DNA of 64,000 nucleotides from Branchiostoma floridae (GCF_000003815.2 NC_049990.1:4403803-4467802), one strand, 5' to 3'. Positions 27,022 to 39,570 are shown, counted from the stretch's first letter. Notes: generated by a model not told the origin, from the sequence alone. Translations and numbers: made by a program.

Positions 27022-27545
27022 TCAAGTGTTGGGTTCCATGACGTAGACCTTGCAGTTGTGCTTCATGATCTTGTCGAGAGACAGGAACAAAAATACATAG
27101 TCATGAGAATAATTTGTGTACGTTCAGTGATAAACACTTTTGATTACTTTGTGTTTCTGCAAATATCCCGGTTGGGACCTGGTTTGGAAACTGTATCTGT
27201 ATCTATATAGCCAGTATAACTGCCCTTTGGCGTAACACAGCAGCTTCACACGCGCCTGATGCGGCAGCAGCTGTTATGTTACACTGAACGACCCGTCACA
27301 CCTAACCTTTGCACATCTATCTGCAAACGTTCTGTAGCATTAGTTGACAACAATCTCCGATGCCCTCTAAGTGTTGGGTTCCATGACATGGCCTTGCAGT
27401 TGTGTTTCATGATTTTGACCAATGACAGGAACATAAATACATTTAGCCATGAGAATAATTTGTGTATGTTTGATGAGAATAGTTTGACACTTTTGGTTAT
27501 TTTCCGTTTCCACAAACATGCTGCTAGGCCCCCCGTTTGGAAAAT
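27022..27545 (-). pseudogene. Two extra tandem copies of the TRAPPC14 terminal exon end
   Basis: On the minus strand, copy A (27022-27193) still reads LSLDKIMKHNCKVYVMEPNT plus stop. Copy B (27366-27545) reads LSLVKIMKHNCK, then loses the frame by a short deletion. Both share the sequence beyond (ATGAGAATAATTTGTGTAYGTT) and end in a CCGTTTGGAAA MITE-like block. Neither has the upstream part of the exon or an acceptor. They lie downstream of the intact exon at 27574-27730. Confidence 0.8.
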
Positions 27546-27573
27546 GTGATGGCAGCATTAGTTGAAAACAATC

Positions 27574-30500
27574 TCAAGTGTTGGGTTCCATGACGTAGAC
27601 CTTGCAGTTGTGCTTCATGATCTTGTCCAGCGAGAGGACCGGTGCGGGCGGCTGGGCCAGGAAGGCCGGCGCAGAGCGGGAGGGGGAGCTGGTGCGCGAG
27701 TCCTGCGAGTGGGTCGGGCTGTTCGTTTGTCTGGGGATAGTGAAAATAATTAGTAATATCACAGATGTGACTGGAAACTTGCTTTGGCCATGGTGCTGAT
27801 AACATGATTGCTATCCATAATACCTGATAATCATTGGAATCTTATGCCAAAATCAAATGACTTGCACAGTCTAAGTGTGAAGTACATTCATCTCATTACA
27901 GCTGACCTGTTCTAATCTATATTTATCATATATTTAAGGTATAATAAGGTAGACACACCGGTAATCAAGTTATCATTTTTTATCAAAGTATTCCCGTTCC
28001 TTGTGCTTCCAAGTTGATAAGTGAAAGCAACACACACCAATGGTGCATTTAGACAAAGCAAGACAGTACTTTCATCAAAGCACATGTTCTACAAAGAGAA
28101 AATAAAGAATTTTTAAAATTAAGAATCTTCTGTGTATTGTACCTTGAAAAGCAAAGAATACTAATAGACAATAGCTATATATATCCTATTTTATCACCTG
28201 CTTCTTGTCTGGAGTGAAGATGGGGTTGTTGGTCATTTCAAAGCTTTGTAAATCTAGTTTATGAGACATTTTTAAGAGTTCTTACCTCACACCAGCAGGG
28301 TAATACTGTGTTTTCACTATAGCAGCCGAGGTTGAGTCCGTAAAAGAGTATGACTTGGCGGCCATGCCCTGTTTTTTGTCCGGGGTGAAGTTGGGGCTGT
28401 TGGTTCGGCTGAAGGAGGACCCGGGGGTGGACTTGCCGTCGGAGCTGCCGCTGTGGCTGTGGGGAAAGTTTGGGGTGATGGTGTTGAACTGGAGCTTCAG
28501 TTTCATGTGTTGGCCGACCTATATATAGGGAGGGTAACAAAACAATGGTTAGAGATACATTTGTCAACTTACTGTAAATGCAGAAATGTTCACGGTGGTT
28601 TTATGTTTGCGGTTTTTGCGGTGGCTGCTTCACCGCGAAGTTAAAACCACGCGAAATTTTTCCATTACAGTATGTGACTACAGTACCAGGCGCTACTGCA
28701 ACTTAAAACCACTGCGAACACACCATTTTCCCTCTACCGTGAAAGTAAATCCCTGCAAGCTTAAACGCATTTACAGTAATTAGCACTTGTTCACCTGTAT
28801 CTGTTCAGTTGGGTAACCTACATGTACATAACCGTTACCTCTAAAATCAGGGTATGTAGGGATACTAAATCGACAAACGGTTGTTTCAAATTGCAAATAT
28901 TTTCAAAATTGTTAAAACAGTGTTGTTGAGTACCAGAAAACCTGATAATTGAAAATAAACTTTTCACTTGAAAAGTGATTACGAGCTTTTAGTGGCAACG
29001 TAACATGTTGTAAGTCCTACATTTTTACTGGATGGCAAGTACCACTACACATTATATATTTATATATATAAACATGCTTCCTTCTATGTTATACAGAAAG
29101 ATAGTATCTATCACAATTACAAGGATGGTACTGGTGCATACCATTGTGCAGTGTAGACAGTTGGGCCACACAAAACTTGACCACACATATTACATGTACA
29201 ATGATTTGGTTTGCTTCCTTTAGAAAATGTTTTTGATTCGAATATTTGATAGACTGGAAGTCCTTGCAACTAAACATGCTCTAAAGGGAAAGGTTGCATT
29301 CTAGAGTTCCAAATAGCAATTACTCAAGCAAATGTATATGATTTTCGAAACGTGATTGGATATGATTTTCAGACATTTCAGAGAGCATCCGTTATCTTTC
29401 GTCAGTATTTTATTACCTGGATGTCTAACCTTCATTTATGTAAAATGAGAGAATGTGTTGTAAAATGTTTAACTTCAAAGCATACAATGTACATTTTTGT
29501 ACCTATCTTTCCTTTACTCTGGTATAAAACTTGGCCCAACAAGGGTTTCATGTGAAAAATTAAGTCTGTGCATCCAAAAGAAGAAACTTGGGCCATTCAA
29601 AGGGTTTTGTTTAAACAATTGGGTCTGAACGACCTAAAGAAGAATAGCCTGGGTATCATCTGGTACTAGTAGTTCGCTCCAACTTTTATCATACACTATA
29701 TGCAGTCGCTTTTCTGCTATTCCATCTGGGAACCTTGGCATCTCTAACGTCTGGAATTGTCCAAATTTCGGAAGAGGGCGCTGATTGGTCCTTACACATG
29801 AACGAATTATGGGATGGGTTCAAGCGCTCGTTTGGACAGGTGTTCCAACACCCGAAACGCCTCCATACACTTGTGGGAGGGCCTGTTGTCATCGAACAAG
29901 CACTCTAGAACCCATTCCCTAATTTGGCCTTTACCTGATGTTACGACCAAAAGATTTGAATATACAGTTCCCCAGATGAGTAGCAGAAGCGAACATAAGA
30001 GCGAACTACTACCTGGATGGTACCCAGGCTAAAGAAGAAACATGTGAACAGCTTCACCTCAAAGAGCCCTGGTCTCAGCACTTGGAAGGGGACAGTGAAG
30101 GAGACAGTCGACCCACACTTGCAGAAACTACAACAGTACAAAACACCAGTCACCATTAGGACTAACAACTACGGTGCAATACACCACAGTGCTTACAACT
30201 ACATGTATGTCACCATGCAGAAACACCAGTTGGGACACACACATGCAATTCCTACAATCATTAGACATGCCAGTTCTAGATTGTGCCATCTAAATGTGTA
30301 CCATACAAAAGAAGAGATTTGTGCCATATACCAACAGGAGAGAGAGAAAGAGACAGCTGCATAAAACATATACACTGTCAGCTAGAATTGTACTACCAGC
30401 ACTTATGAAAATGTTAGGCATTGTTTGAGATAATGTATATTTCCCCAATACTGTTTCACAGAGTTTTCTACTTAACCACATAAGCTGCCTTGGTGTAACA

Positions 30501-33500
30501 ATATTTGCACATATTGTGTTGTCATAATGAAAATTATACGTCTTATATGTGTATGATATGATATATGTATGATATGACTCACCCCAGGTTGTAGCTTGGA
30601 GTATGGCAGACTACAGAGTCCATCACACTTCTGGCAGACCTGATACTTGCCTCTGTCTTATCTGTAACACAATTATAAAGAAAAGATCTTACAGATTGTA
30701 AAACTCATAAACTGGATTACAGAAAAAAATTATTTTTAAGAAAGTCAGTGTTACCAGGGTTGGACAAGTCTACTAGCCCTACTGTCCAGGGCAAGTGAAA
30801 GTTCTGATTGGGCTTCACTTTCACTTTTGCAAGTGCATGACCTACTTCACTTGCCCGATCAGGCAAGTAAGGTTTTTACAATGAGTGAGATTTTGATACA
30901 CTTGTTGTAGAAGTGTGTTGTTTTTGTTGCATAGAAAAAAATACATGGATTTCCATGACTTCTTGTATATAAGCTGTAGATACTGTACGTGTCCAAAGAA
31001 CATATTAGGAAATATGCCCATAAGCAGTTACTCAAGCAACTGGATATGATTTTGGAATTGTATCTTAATACTTGGATGTCCAACCTTCGTCAACATGTGC
31101 AAGGGGATCTTAAGATAAAGGCTTGAGGGTCCTTAAGTTACCTTTCTGGTCCTGAAGTGCCTTCTCAGGACTCCACACCAGCTTGATGGTCAGAAAGTCC
31201 TGCAGGTTGTTCACTAGGGTGTACTTCACATCAAATCTGGGAGAACACAAGTTACAATGCAGTTACAATCAGTGGGATCTAACTGTGCACATTATTGGTA
31301 CCTCACATCAAATCTGGGATAAAACAAAATGGTAGAAATAACTGGGTTAACTACAGCACAAATCACCAGTGTGAACTAAATAGCATGGAAGGCAAAGAAG
31401 GCAGAAACACTTTCTGTGTCATATATCAATGAGAGTTGATAGAATCACCATTTTAAATCTGTTATGAGATAATCAAAGCACGACAGCAATGTGTAAAGGG
31501 AGTCCTGACCTTTGACCTACGTAGACGGGTGATGGACAGGTGGCATTCATAATGAACTGTGGTTCATCAAGCTTCATCACAGGCAGGCTGGAGAGGACAG
31601 AAAAGGGGGTTATACAAATGTAAAAGCTGATGTTGAAATAATTGAGTTGTAATCAGGGATGTCTCCAGCTTAAAATTTTTCCGTCCCACTCATTCTTTTG
31701 GAGCTAATGTTGTTGATTTTCCTGGTAGATATGTCATTTTAAACTTATGAAAGTACATTTTTAACAATTTCATGTCACTTTTGAGACAGATAGGGTAAAA
31801 TTATTTTCTGTCCCAACAGGCAAATTTCCATCACAGGATGAAAGGACGGGTCCTGGAGACTGTCCTGGTTATAATGTCAGTTGCATACTTGCCTGTAACT
31901 TGACAGTGGTACATACAAGTATATGTGAGGTAACCTTGTAAAATTCAAACCCAAACCTCAAGGCCTCTATATCTTCTCCCCTAATCTTTGAGATGATATA
32001 CACCATGATCTAGAAGCTGTACTTTTCCCTGCTCACCTGTAGTGTGTGTGGATGTGCTCTTCACTGCTGTTAGAGTTGACAGCTTTCCCAGGCTGCCACA
32101 GCATAAGGAGAAGTAGGGCTGACTCGTGTGACTGGGAATGGAAAGAACAATCGTTTTGAACTGGAAGGTGTATTTGTGTTAGGTCTAGATCTAAGCATTC
32201 AGACCAAGCATTCCCCTGCAGCCGCTGTGGCTGACGCTGTCTGTCACGTATTGGACTCATCAGCCACCAGTGCGCTTGCACCAGCCGCGGGCTACATCCT
32301 AGATGACCTTCGTTTGCAAAGCCAAGCCAAGAGAGAGAGAGATCTAAGCATATAAAAGCCAAAGCTAAAGTTGCCCATACATCAGGACAAGTATCTGCTA
32401 CAGTATTAGGCAGCAGGCAGAGATAAGAGTAATTAACTCACCTTTTAATTGTCGGCATTCCAGTAATCATTGACAACAAAAGCAGGCTGTTTACTGGTTA
32501 ATGATGGCCATGTTATGGCTTACCTTCCCTGCTGTGGTAACTTTTTTGGCACCAAATCTGTTTTAGTTACAGGATAGGGCAGCAGGGAGAATAACTCACC
32601 TCATACTTGCCCACATTCCAGTTGTCTTTGACAACAAAACCAGCTGGCTGTTTCCCTCTAGAGGCTGATGGTGGCCATGTTTTGGCTTACCTTCCCTCCT
32701 AACGTATCTCTTTTGCACAAAATCTCTATTGATATCAGAAGTAACTCACCTCATACTTGCCAGCGTTCCAGTTGTCGTTGACGACGATCTGGAAGACGAG
32801 ACAGAGTTCCTCCAGCGGCTGCAGGTGTGAGGGCAGCTGGGAAGGGTCGGTGTGCACTAGAGAGAACAGGCCGCCTTCTGCTGTTCTTCTGAGGGATGTT
32901 ATGAAGATTTTGTCATTTGTTTACGTGCTAAAAGCCTTCACATACAAGGCAATGTCTGTAAGAAAGATAAAACATACAGAAGGAGAGAGAAGCCTACATG
33001 TACATGTACATGTATAATCATAGAAATGAGAAATACAGAGGAGCACAGTATGTACTTGAACTAAAAAATGGGGTGGCCATTTCATGAAAGCTTTAAGTAC
33101 TAGGTAAAGTTATAGATGAAGCATGATCTGCTTTTGTACTTGGCTTGGGTATAGCAATATCATATTTTTTACATTTGTAGCAAGATCGGGTTACCCCTAC
33201 TCTTCTTAAATAAGTGTAATATGGGTTATTCAATGTGCAATGTGAGTTTTAGTGCCTAAAAGTAAAAGTAGACTATCCAATAGAAAAAAAGTGAAGGGTT
33301 ACGGTTGTCTCCAAAGTTGCACTTACTTGCTAGGTGTTTGAATATTTGGCTGAGGACTGGTCTTCTCTGCACTGTCGTGCTGGAAAGCAGCGTTGCAGTT
33401 TGGAATGATCTGTAGCTGATGAACAGTGACGTCTTCACAGGACGAGTTGTATACTGTAACAGTTGTAAAAGAAAATGACAATATCAGAAATGAATATCAT

Positions 33501-34029
33501 CTTCTTTAGGTACAAGCCGAGATCAAGAAATATGTACCCTATAAATTTCATATTGAAAAAATGCTCTTAAAGGTGTATGGGTCAGGATTAGGAGACAATA
33601 CTGGTACTCAACAAGACTTTCTATTAAACGTATCCTACACGCAACTGTCTGGAAAATACCAACGAAAATTTGCTATTTTTGAAATACAAAATACGCAATA
33701 ATATGTGAGCTAAAAATCCATCAAATCAGAGATATGTTAAAAAAACCCAACTATATTACCACGCAGCTAGTGTGGCACCAGACTGGGCCCGCCCCGGCAG
33801 AATTTCCTCTTTTCAACTGAAAACTAGACTTCACACACTACCCTGACAAGGATTTAATATATAATAAACCAGCACCCACCTTTGATAATGAGAAAGTGTT
33901 TCCTACCAACCGAAACCTTCCTGCACTTCACCAGTGGGGGAGGTAACAAGGGGAATGTCTCTGTAACTGGGAGGCAAACAATTGTCATTTTTTAATACAG
34001 TATATGATTCTATGTAGGAAAGGACCAGG

Positions 34030-34069
<40 letters not shown>

Positions 34070-36665
34070 GTTTGTGTGTGTGTGTATGTGTATGTGTGTG
34101 TGTGTGAGTGTGTGTTTGTACATATGTAAATTTATACGTATTCATGTATGTAACGTTATATGTACATTTATCAAATTTTACGCGTGCAAAAAAAGTTAAA
34201 CATAAGATATGCCGATGTATTCACTTATCACAGAGGGGTTCATTAAACTTCCGTTTGAAAACGATGATTTATTGAAAAAAGTGGCAAACTCGGGGTCCCT
34301 CCCGTTACATGTGTATGTGAGTGTCTGTGTAGGAATGTATGTGTCTGTGTCACCCTAAATATATAATGTTGATGTATGTATGTGTGTGTGTGTGTGTGTG
34401 TGAGTGAATGCTAATGTAGACAGCATATTTTCTTTTCCAAAACAGATCTATATATAATACACATTTCAGTGATATCATTACCTTTTCAAGAATAGCCATA
34501 AACATAGGTAAAACAGAAAAAAGTTACCCAATAACCAGAAATAACAGAAAAACAACTGGAGGTACCTCGATCTGAGTGGTACTGACAGAGGAGAATCAGG
34601 ACTACACACAGAAACACAGGGAAGAAAAATAGAAGATCAGACAAGAAATGGAAGATCTCATACCTCAATGAAATACATTCACAGTTTTTATGAATTTCTT
34701 GACAAAATGTTGTAATTGCAGACATTTTCGCGTTTGTTTTATATTCGCAGTTTTCGTGGTGGCCGCTGAACCGTCAACTTAAAAACACCTCAAATATCAT
34801 AACACAGTATGCGACTACAGTACAACAGTACTGTAAATAAGTTTGTGGTATGGCGCTACCGCGAAAAATAAAAACACCGCGAACACCCCATTTTCCCACC
34901 GGTGCAAACTTAAATCCCCGCAAAATTAAATGCATTTACAGTATTAAACAACCCTAGCCTGGGTACCAACTGATTTCTAAAGGGGGCTCCTTGTACTTTT
35001 TTTTAGGGCAGCGCATGCAAGGAGCCCAAGGTAGAAATCGGATGGTAATCAGGCTGGTTACAGGGGTAGATAAAAAAATTGGCAGATAAAAATAAGTACC
35101 ATGGCATTTGACATCTGAAGACTCCTTGACCTCCTTGGTGACCTGTTCCTCCACAGATTCAGCAGGAGTGTTCGAGTTTTCCTCTGCATCCTCCTCGCCA
35201 CTGTCGACCTCTGGGTTCCAGACCACGACGGAAACGCCGACCCTTTTTGTTCCGACGGGAAGCTTGTCCAGACTGACTCTCAGTGGGAAGACTACGGTGT
35301 CATCTGATACAGTCACTGGGTCCTCACCCTGGAATATGATATTTTTCTTATTTGTTTTGTAGAATGTTGGAAAAAATTGGACATAATGACAACACACATT
35401 GTCTTCTAAATGCTCTAAACATGAAAGAAGTTGGAAGTTTCATCATGTGTGGAAAAATGACAGTTGTATATGAATATATAAAAGAACAGTATATTATATA
35501 CATGTACAATGATAATATTGTACTATAATTTCTATGTAACACTAATTTAAGCATAAAAATATAACGTTATCTTTAATTCAATTTTGAAACAGAGTTCTTT
35601 TTTTATTGGTAATAACTAATGCCTTTAAGGTGGTTTATTTAGCCCTTTCGACCACGCTCTAACAGTACTTAAGGTGTGCAAACTTGATGTAATGTTGATG
35701 ATCTACATGACCTTAGCACTAATAAGTCATTTATAATGGGGCAACGTTTTTATGGCAAACAGAAAAAAATTAAAACAAGTTAACGTTACACCTGTCCAGC
35801 TTTATAGGGATTACTTGTCATCAGATAACATACATAATAGAGTAGAGTAGAGTGACAATGTAGACATTAAAACCATTCTTACAGTAATACTTATTAAAAA
35901 CACTGAATCTTCACTTCCATTCATAACAAGGCGTATTAAATCGATACAAAGATAAGAGGGCAAATAAAAAGGGTAAGAGGGCCACGCCCCCGTGCCCTTA
36001 GAGTGGGCGTGACTCCTCAATGTGTCCGCGGAATGTAAACAAACAATAGTCCACGTGGTAATGTTTTCCTTGTCGGTGGGAAACACGATTATGATCGGAT
36101 ATCCGGGAGAATCGTGTCACATTTGTCCCGCTGTGGGGTCGATTCGTAAGGCTAGGTCCGGGATTTGCGCCACGGTCGCCAGAAAAAATGGCGCGCTGTA
36201 ACAGCTGTGTCCGTTACAACAACACAGGAGGTCGCGAAACGTCAAAACATCTTACCCGGACGGTTATAAAAATGTATGTAACGGCCTACCTACCTTTTCT
36301 GCTTGATCTTTCGCAGAGCTGTTGTGCAGAAGGAGCGGTACACAGTCTCTGAAGTCTTGTTTTCCGTTGGAAACAGGAACAGTCCCCCTCTCCAGGCCCC
36401 CTTCGTGGTGACAAATGTCCTGTGACTGAAACAAACTCGTGGCGGTGGCGGCAGTGCTCAGCTCCAAAACACGGTCCCGCCAGGCACGTATTCTCTCCTC
36501 GTCTCGGTCTTCCTCGCAATACTTGGCGATCAGAAGCACGTCGATGGTCTCTCCCTGGTAGACAAAGTTTCTGCGAGGAGTCTGGGAGAGATTCAGCACG
36601 TCTCCGACCTTGCAGGACGGAAAATGCAGAGAAAATCCTGTTTCCGACCTGCCGTCAGGCGCCAT
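27574..36665 (-). CDS. TRAPPC14: TRAPPC14 (MAP11/C7orf43), complete 12-exon gene
   Basis: TRAPPC14 is a metazoan subunit of the TRAPPII tethering complex, and in mammals it links TRAPPII and Rabin8 vesicles to centriolar distal appendages for ciliogenesis. Exons, 5' to 3': 36294-36665, 35100-35328, 33880-33960, 33327-33453, 32750-32888, 32037-32122, 31510-31587, 31142-31236, 30583-30661, 30058-30127, 28286-28518, 27574-27730. Borders are AG/GT and phases agree throughout; the sum is 1746 bases, 581 residues, against about 580 in human. Family blocks visible in order: PRRNFVYQGETIDVLL, CVPLLLHN, DDTVVFPLRVSLDKLPVGTK, LLPPPLVKCRK, VYNSSCEDVTVHQLQIIPN, LQPLEELCLVFQ, HIHTHY, FDVKYTLVNNLQDFL, SVVCHTPSYNLG, VSFTVPFQVLRPGLFE, GQHMKLKLQF, and the C-terminus LSLDKIMKHNCKVYVMEPNT. 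The start is the only ATG before the first block. Several introns hold MITEs and degraded copies of adjacent exon ends. Confidence 0.96.
28196..28258 (-). pseudogene. Degraded duplicate of part of TRAPPC14 exon 11
   Basis: The minus strand reads FEMTNNPIFTPDKKQ followed by GTGATAA, echoing FSRTNSPNFTPDKKQ inside exon 11 (28286-28518), which lies just upstream in the transcript. Only this segment is copied, and the following residues are replaced by a potential donor site. It may be a decayed duplicate or a rarely used exon. Confidence 0.55.
28570..28778. mobile_element. MITE, TACTRTAAATGC-TIR family, copy 2
   Basis: Ends TACTGTAAATGC...GCATTTACAGTA are exact inverted repeats of 12 bases. The body has CGGTGGTTTTATGTTYGCGG, CACCGCGAAGTTAAAACCAC and CCATTTTCCCTCTACCGTGAA. 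It is the cleanest copy of the family, in TRAPPC14 intron 10. Confidence 0.75.
29645..30031. mobile_element. hAT-like MITE, TAGCCTGGGTA family, copy 2
   Basis: Left TAGCCTGGGTATCATCTGG and right CTGGATGGTACCCAGGCTA are inverted, with inner AGTAGTTCGCTCC / GAGCGAACTACT. Both sides carry AAGAAGAA, an 8-base target duplication typical of hAT elements. The right end lies 26 bases from the exon 10 donor of TRAPPC14. Confidence 0.8.
32434..32640 (-). pseudogene. Two degraded copies of the end of TRAPPC14 exon 5 with its donor site
   Basis: Exon 5 ends IVVNDNWNAGKYE|GTGAGTTA (donor next to 32750). About 151 bases further into the intron (32592) the sequence reads FVVKDNWNVGKYE|GTGAGTTA, and about 158 bases beyond that (32434) FVVNDYWNADN-stop, then GTGAGTTA. 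Each unit also shares GGCTGATGGTGGCCATGTT-like intron sequence. None has a recognisable acceptor. Confidence 0.8.
34031..34117. repeat. (TG)n microsatellite
   Basis: Long TG run with minor interruptions in TRAPPC14 intron 2. A shorter one is at 34378-34402. Confidence 0.9.
34710..34943. mobile_element. MITE, TACTRTAAATGC-TIR family, copy 3
   Basis: TTGTAATTGCAGACATTTTCGCG at the left and CAAAATTAAATGCATTTACAGTA at the right match the other copies, with ATTCGCAGTTTTCGTGGTGGCC and CCATTTTCCCACCGGTG inside. The left end is more diverged. Confidence 0.65.
34955..35057. mobile_element. Short TAGCCTGGGTACCA foldback element
   Basis: TAGCCTGGGTACCAACTGATTTC and GGGGCTCCTTGTA on the left are mirrored by TGCAAGGAGCCC and GAAATCGGATGGTAATCAGGCT on the right. 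It is a 103-base near-palindrome, 43 bases from the end of TRAPPC14 exon 2. It shares its terminus with the hAT-like family. Confidence 0.6.
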
Positions 36666-37820
36666 GACTTCTCACTGGGGGCTCCGCAAATTTCGGTACG
36701 TCCCATGTGAACTTTCCTCCGCCTAGAAAACTCACTCAACCAATCTCACCAAAAACGTATTTCATAACCTTAAATCATGCAAAAAATGCTATCTAGTAAC
36801 TTTTATTTGGTATTTTGATGTATTAGTATTGTTTTTAATGCGAGAAATCGAGGTAATATCTATCAGGGATGGTTTGCGGCGGTCAGTCCGTTTGGGTCCT
36901 CGCGTATTGATCGCTCTCTGGTGGACAGGAAGGGGACAAGTAGGTGGTTTCGTACTTATTTCTACCATTTCTGATCCCTTCGCAAATCACTCCATCTGCT
37001 TTGTCTTGGTCGCAGTGGCTTGCCGAGGACTATAGCTAGCTCTACCGTTAATTTTCTTGGCGAGCGGCGTTGCAAACGGGTGAAAACCCCTCCCGAACAT
37101 TGCAGAGCGCTCGAATCTCACACCCGCCTAAAGGATGGCCCGATCAGATGGTCGGACTGAAGGGGGTGATATTTTCTCGCTCCTTGCTCTATCGCTATAA
37201 CTTCCAGCGATATCTTTGGATGCAAACGGCTTCTTTGCTTCACCTTTTCTTCTGTATAGTGTGTACAAGGGATAGTTTTAACGGTAGGCGATTGTGATCA
37301 CAATGCTAGGCTCACAAAGTGCTGTATAGTAGATATACACCCTCCCCCATCCTCATGCATACATGCATGTGCAATACGTTATACTGTCGGAGCAAAAATG
37401 GGTGGGGCATCGCTTTCTCCTACCCAGCGTCTTCATCTCTATGTCTACTTCCTTACGTCTTAGTCCCTCTGCGTTTGTTTCTTGGAATTTCTTGCTAAGG
37501 TTTGCCTTGTCTTGAGCTATTTAGTCACGCTTGGCCACATATTAAATGCATCAACGGGAGATATGTTATAATAATAATGATATCGCTGGCAATCTCGTAT
37601 CACGGCGTGCAAAGTGATGCATTTTTCATGGCTGGACTTAAAGGCCCAACAAGATCTGAAATGTCTTATTTCGATCTTATTGCATTTCTCAATTGGAATC
37701 GTGGCGAGAATGCCGAGCGGCCCGGTTCGCGGTCGTGGCCGCAGTTGGCATTGATTATTTAAGGGATCAGCGATTATCCGAGTACTTTGGCTTCATGCAG
37801 GAAGCATGAGTAGCATCGTC
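36666..37820. other. TRAPPC14 5' flank and downstream intergenic sequence
   Basis: GC content and CpG frequency are higher around 36000-37150 than in the flanking deserts, as expected at a promoter. No TATA box was noted near the ATG. Frames to the right (for example 36829-37035, 37502-37762) show no homology and are not called. Confidence 0.4.
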
Positions 37821-37822
37821 AC

Positions 37823-38960
37823 ACCGGTATCACTGATTGGCTAACCTCTGACACCCAATTCTGAACCTGGAACACCAGTCTGGATATGTAGCTAATGAGA
37901 AATGAAACTTTGAAAGATGTGTTTATAACATATTCAATATGTGATATCACATATTTTTCATCGTAGAAATATTCAACATTCTTGTCACACTGGTATCACT
38001 GATTGGCTGACCTTTGACACCCACTTCTGAACCTGGAACAACACTGGATACAGCTAGTACTATTAATCAGAACTGAAAGATTGAAAGATGTGTTTATAAC
38101 ATATTCAACATCATGTATTGTTGACTTTAAGTATTCTTTAACGTAGAACTATCATATTCATTTCACACCGGTATCACTGATTGGCTGACCTCTGACACCC
38201 AATTCTGAACCTGGAACAACACTGGATACAGCTAGTACTATTAATCAGAAATGAAACTTTGAAAGATGTGTTTATAACATATTCAATATCATATATTGTG
38301 AGTTTAAGTATTCTTTATCGTAGAAGTATCATATTCATTTCACACCGGTATCACTGATTGGCTAACCTCTGACACCCAATTCTGAACCTGGAACAACACT
38401 GGATGTACAGCTAACTTACTATTAATCAGAAATGAAACTTTGAAAGATGAAATTGTCAGTGTTTATAACATATTTAATATCACATATTGTTGAGTTTAAG
38501 TATTTTTTATCGTAGAAATATTCTTGTCACATAATGTAGTGTGTAATGTGTAGGTTTTTAACCTGAAACATAATCAGGCAATAAAGATATGCAGCTAATC
38601 TGAAATTGGAGCTTACTTCTAGTCCTATTCAGTATTTATAACATATGATATTAGATAATCAGTTCCATTATCTTACCAGTATCACTGCTTTGGTAACCTC
38701 TGGCACTAAGTGGTTTGTTTTTGAACCTGGAACAAGAAGGCAATAAGGATACAGCTATTTTGAAATTAAAGATAAATTAATTTGTATTTTTAGCATCATT
38801 TATTCAATATCATAGAAATGAGTAGCATTGTCATTTAACAATTGAGAAACCCCTCGCTCTGAGCAGATGTGTTTCTGAACCTGAAACAACCAGGCAATAA
38901 AGATCCAGCTAATCTGAAATTAGAAATTTGTCATTAAGAATTGTTGTTGATATCTTGTCA
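37823..38960. repeat. Tandem satellite, ~177-bp unit, about 4 good and 3 decayed copies
   Basis: CACTGATTGGCTRACCTYTGACACCC begins at 37831, 37997, 38175 and 38352. Each is followed by TCTGAACCTGGAACA, AAGATGTGTTTATAACATATTC and ATCGTAGAA. Weaker units follow near 38530, 38686 and 38860 (AACCTGAAACA...CAGGCAATAAAGAT). Spacings are 166, 178 and 177. Confidence 0.85.
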
Positions 38961-39570
38961 CTGGGGTGATGTATGATAATTGTTTGTCATCGTAAGGTTG
39001 GATGGTTAGCTGTTTTCATACCAAATTTGGGCCAAAACTCCTATATTATGAAAGAAAAGAATAAAAGTTTAATCAGATCGCTACCATTGATAATTAGTTT
39101 TGTTTACCAAAGTGCAATAAAGAAAACTTTTTTTGTTGTTAACATGAGATATTTCTTCTTGAGTACAATATTGCTACATGGCATTGACAATTTTAATGTC
39201 TTTTGCCTTTCCAAGTTAGTAATTTGATATTAAGAAAATTACCATATTTGTTTCAAACTTTGATTCTACAGCAATTCTATTGTTCTTACATTGATATGCA
39301 TTACAGTAAAACCTGTACATAAAGACCACCTGGCCATTGGGATCTGAGTGGTCTTTTGGGGCAGTTTTGAGTGTATTTTAATGTCCTTTGTCTGGTCAAG
39401 CATATGGTAAAGCATATGGTGTCCCTGCCATCAGTGAATTATACTGTAATTATATCTGCTCTGTGTTACAAATGTACCACAAGGATGTCGAGCGGTGTCA
39501 AAGCCATATATTACAGATAGACGTAACAGTAATAACGGCGGCGGATCTCTCCCAGCACTGATTATAAGTC

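Noticed and set aside
31651-31870. Inverted CAGTCTCCAGGACC-like arms in a TRAPPC14 intron
   Set aside because: Suggestive of another MITE, but the arms have too many mismatches to set ends.
37823-38960. CRISPR-like array
   Set aside because: The repeats are ~177-bp diverged satellite units in animal DNA, not short identical repeats with unique spacers. The same applies to 49300-50460.
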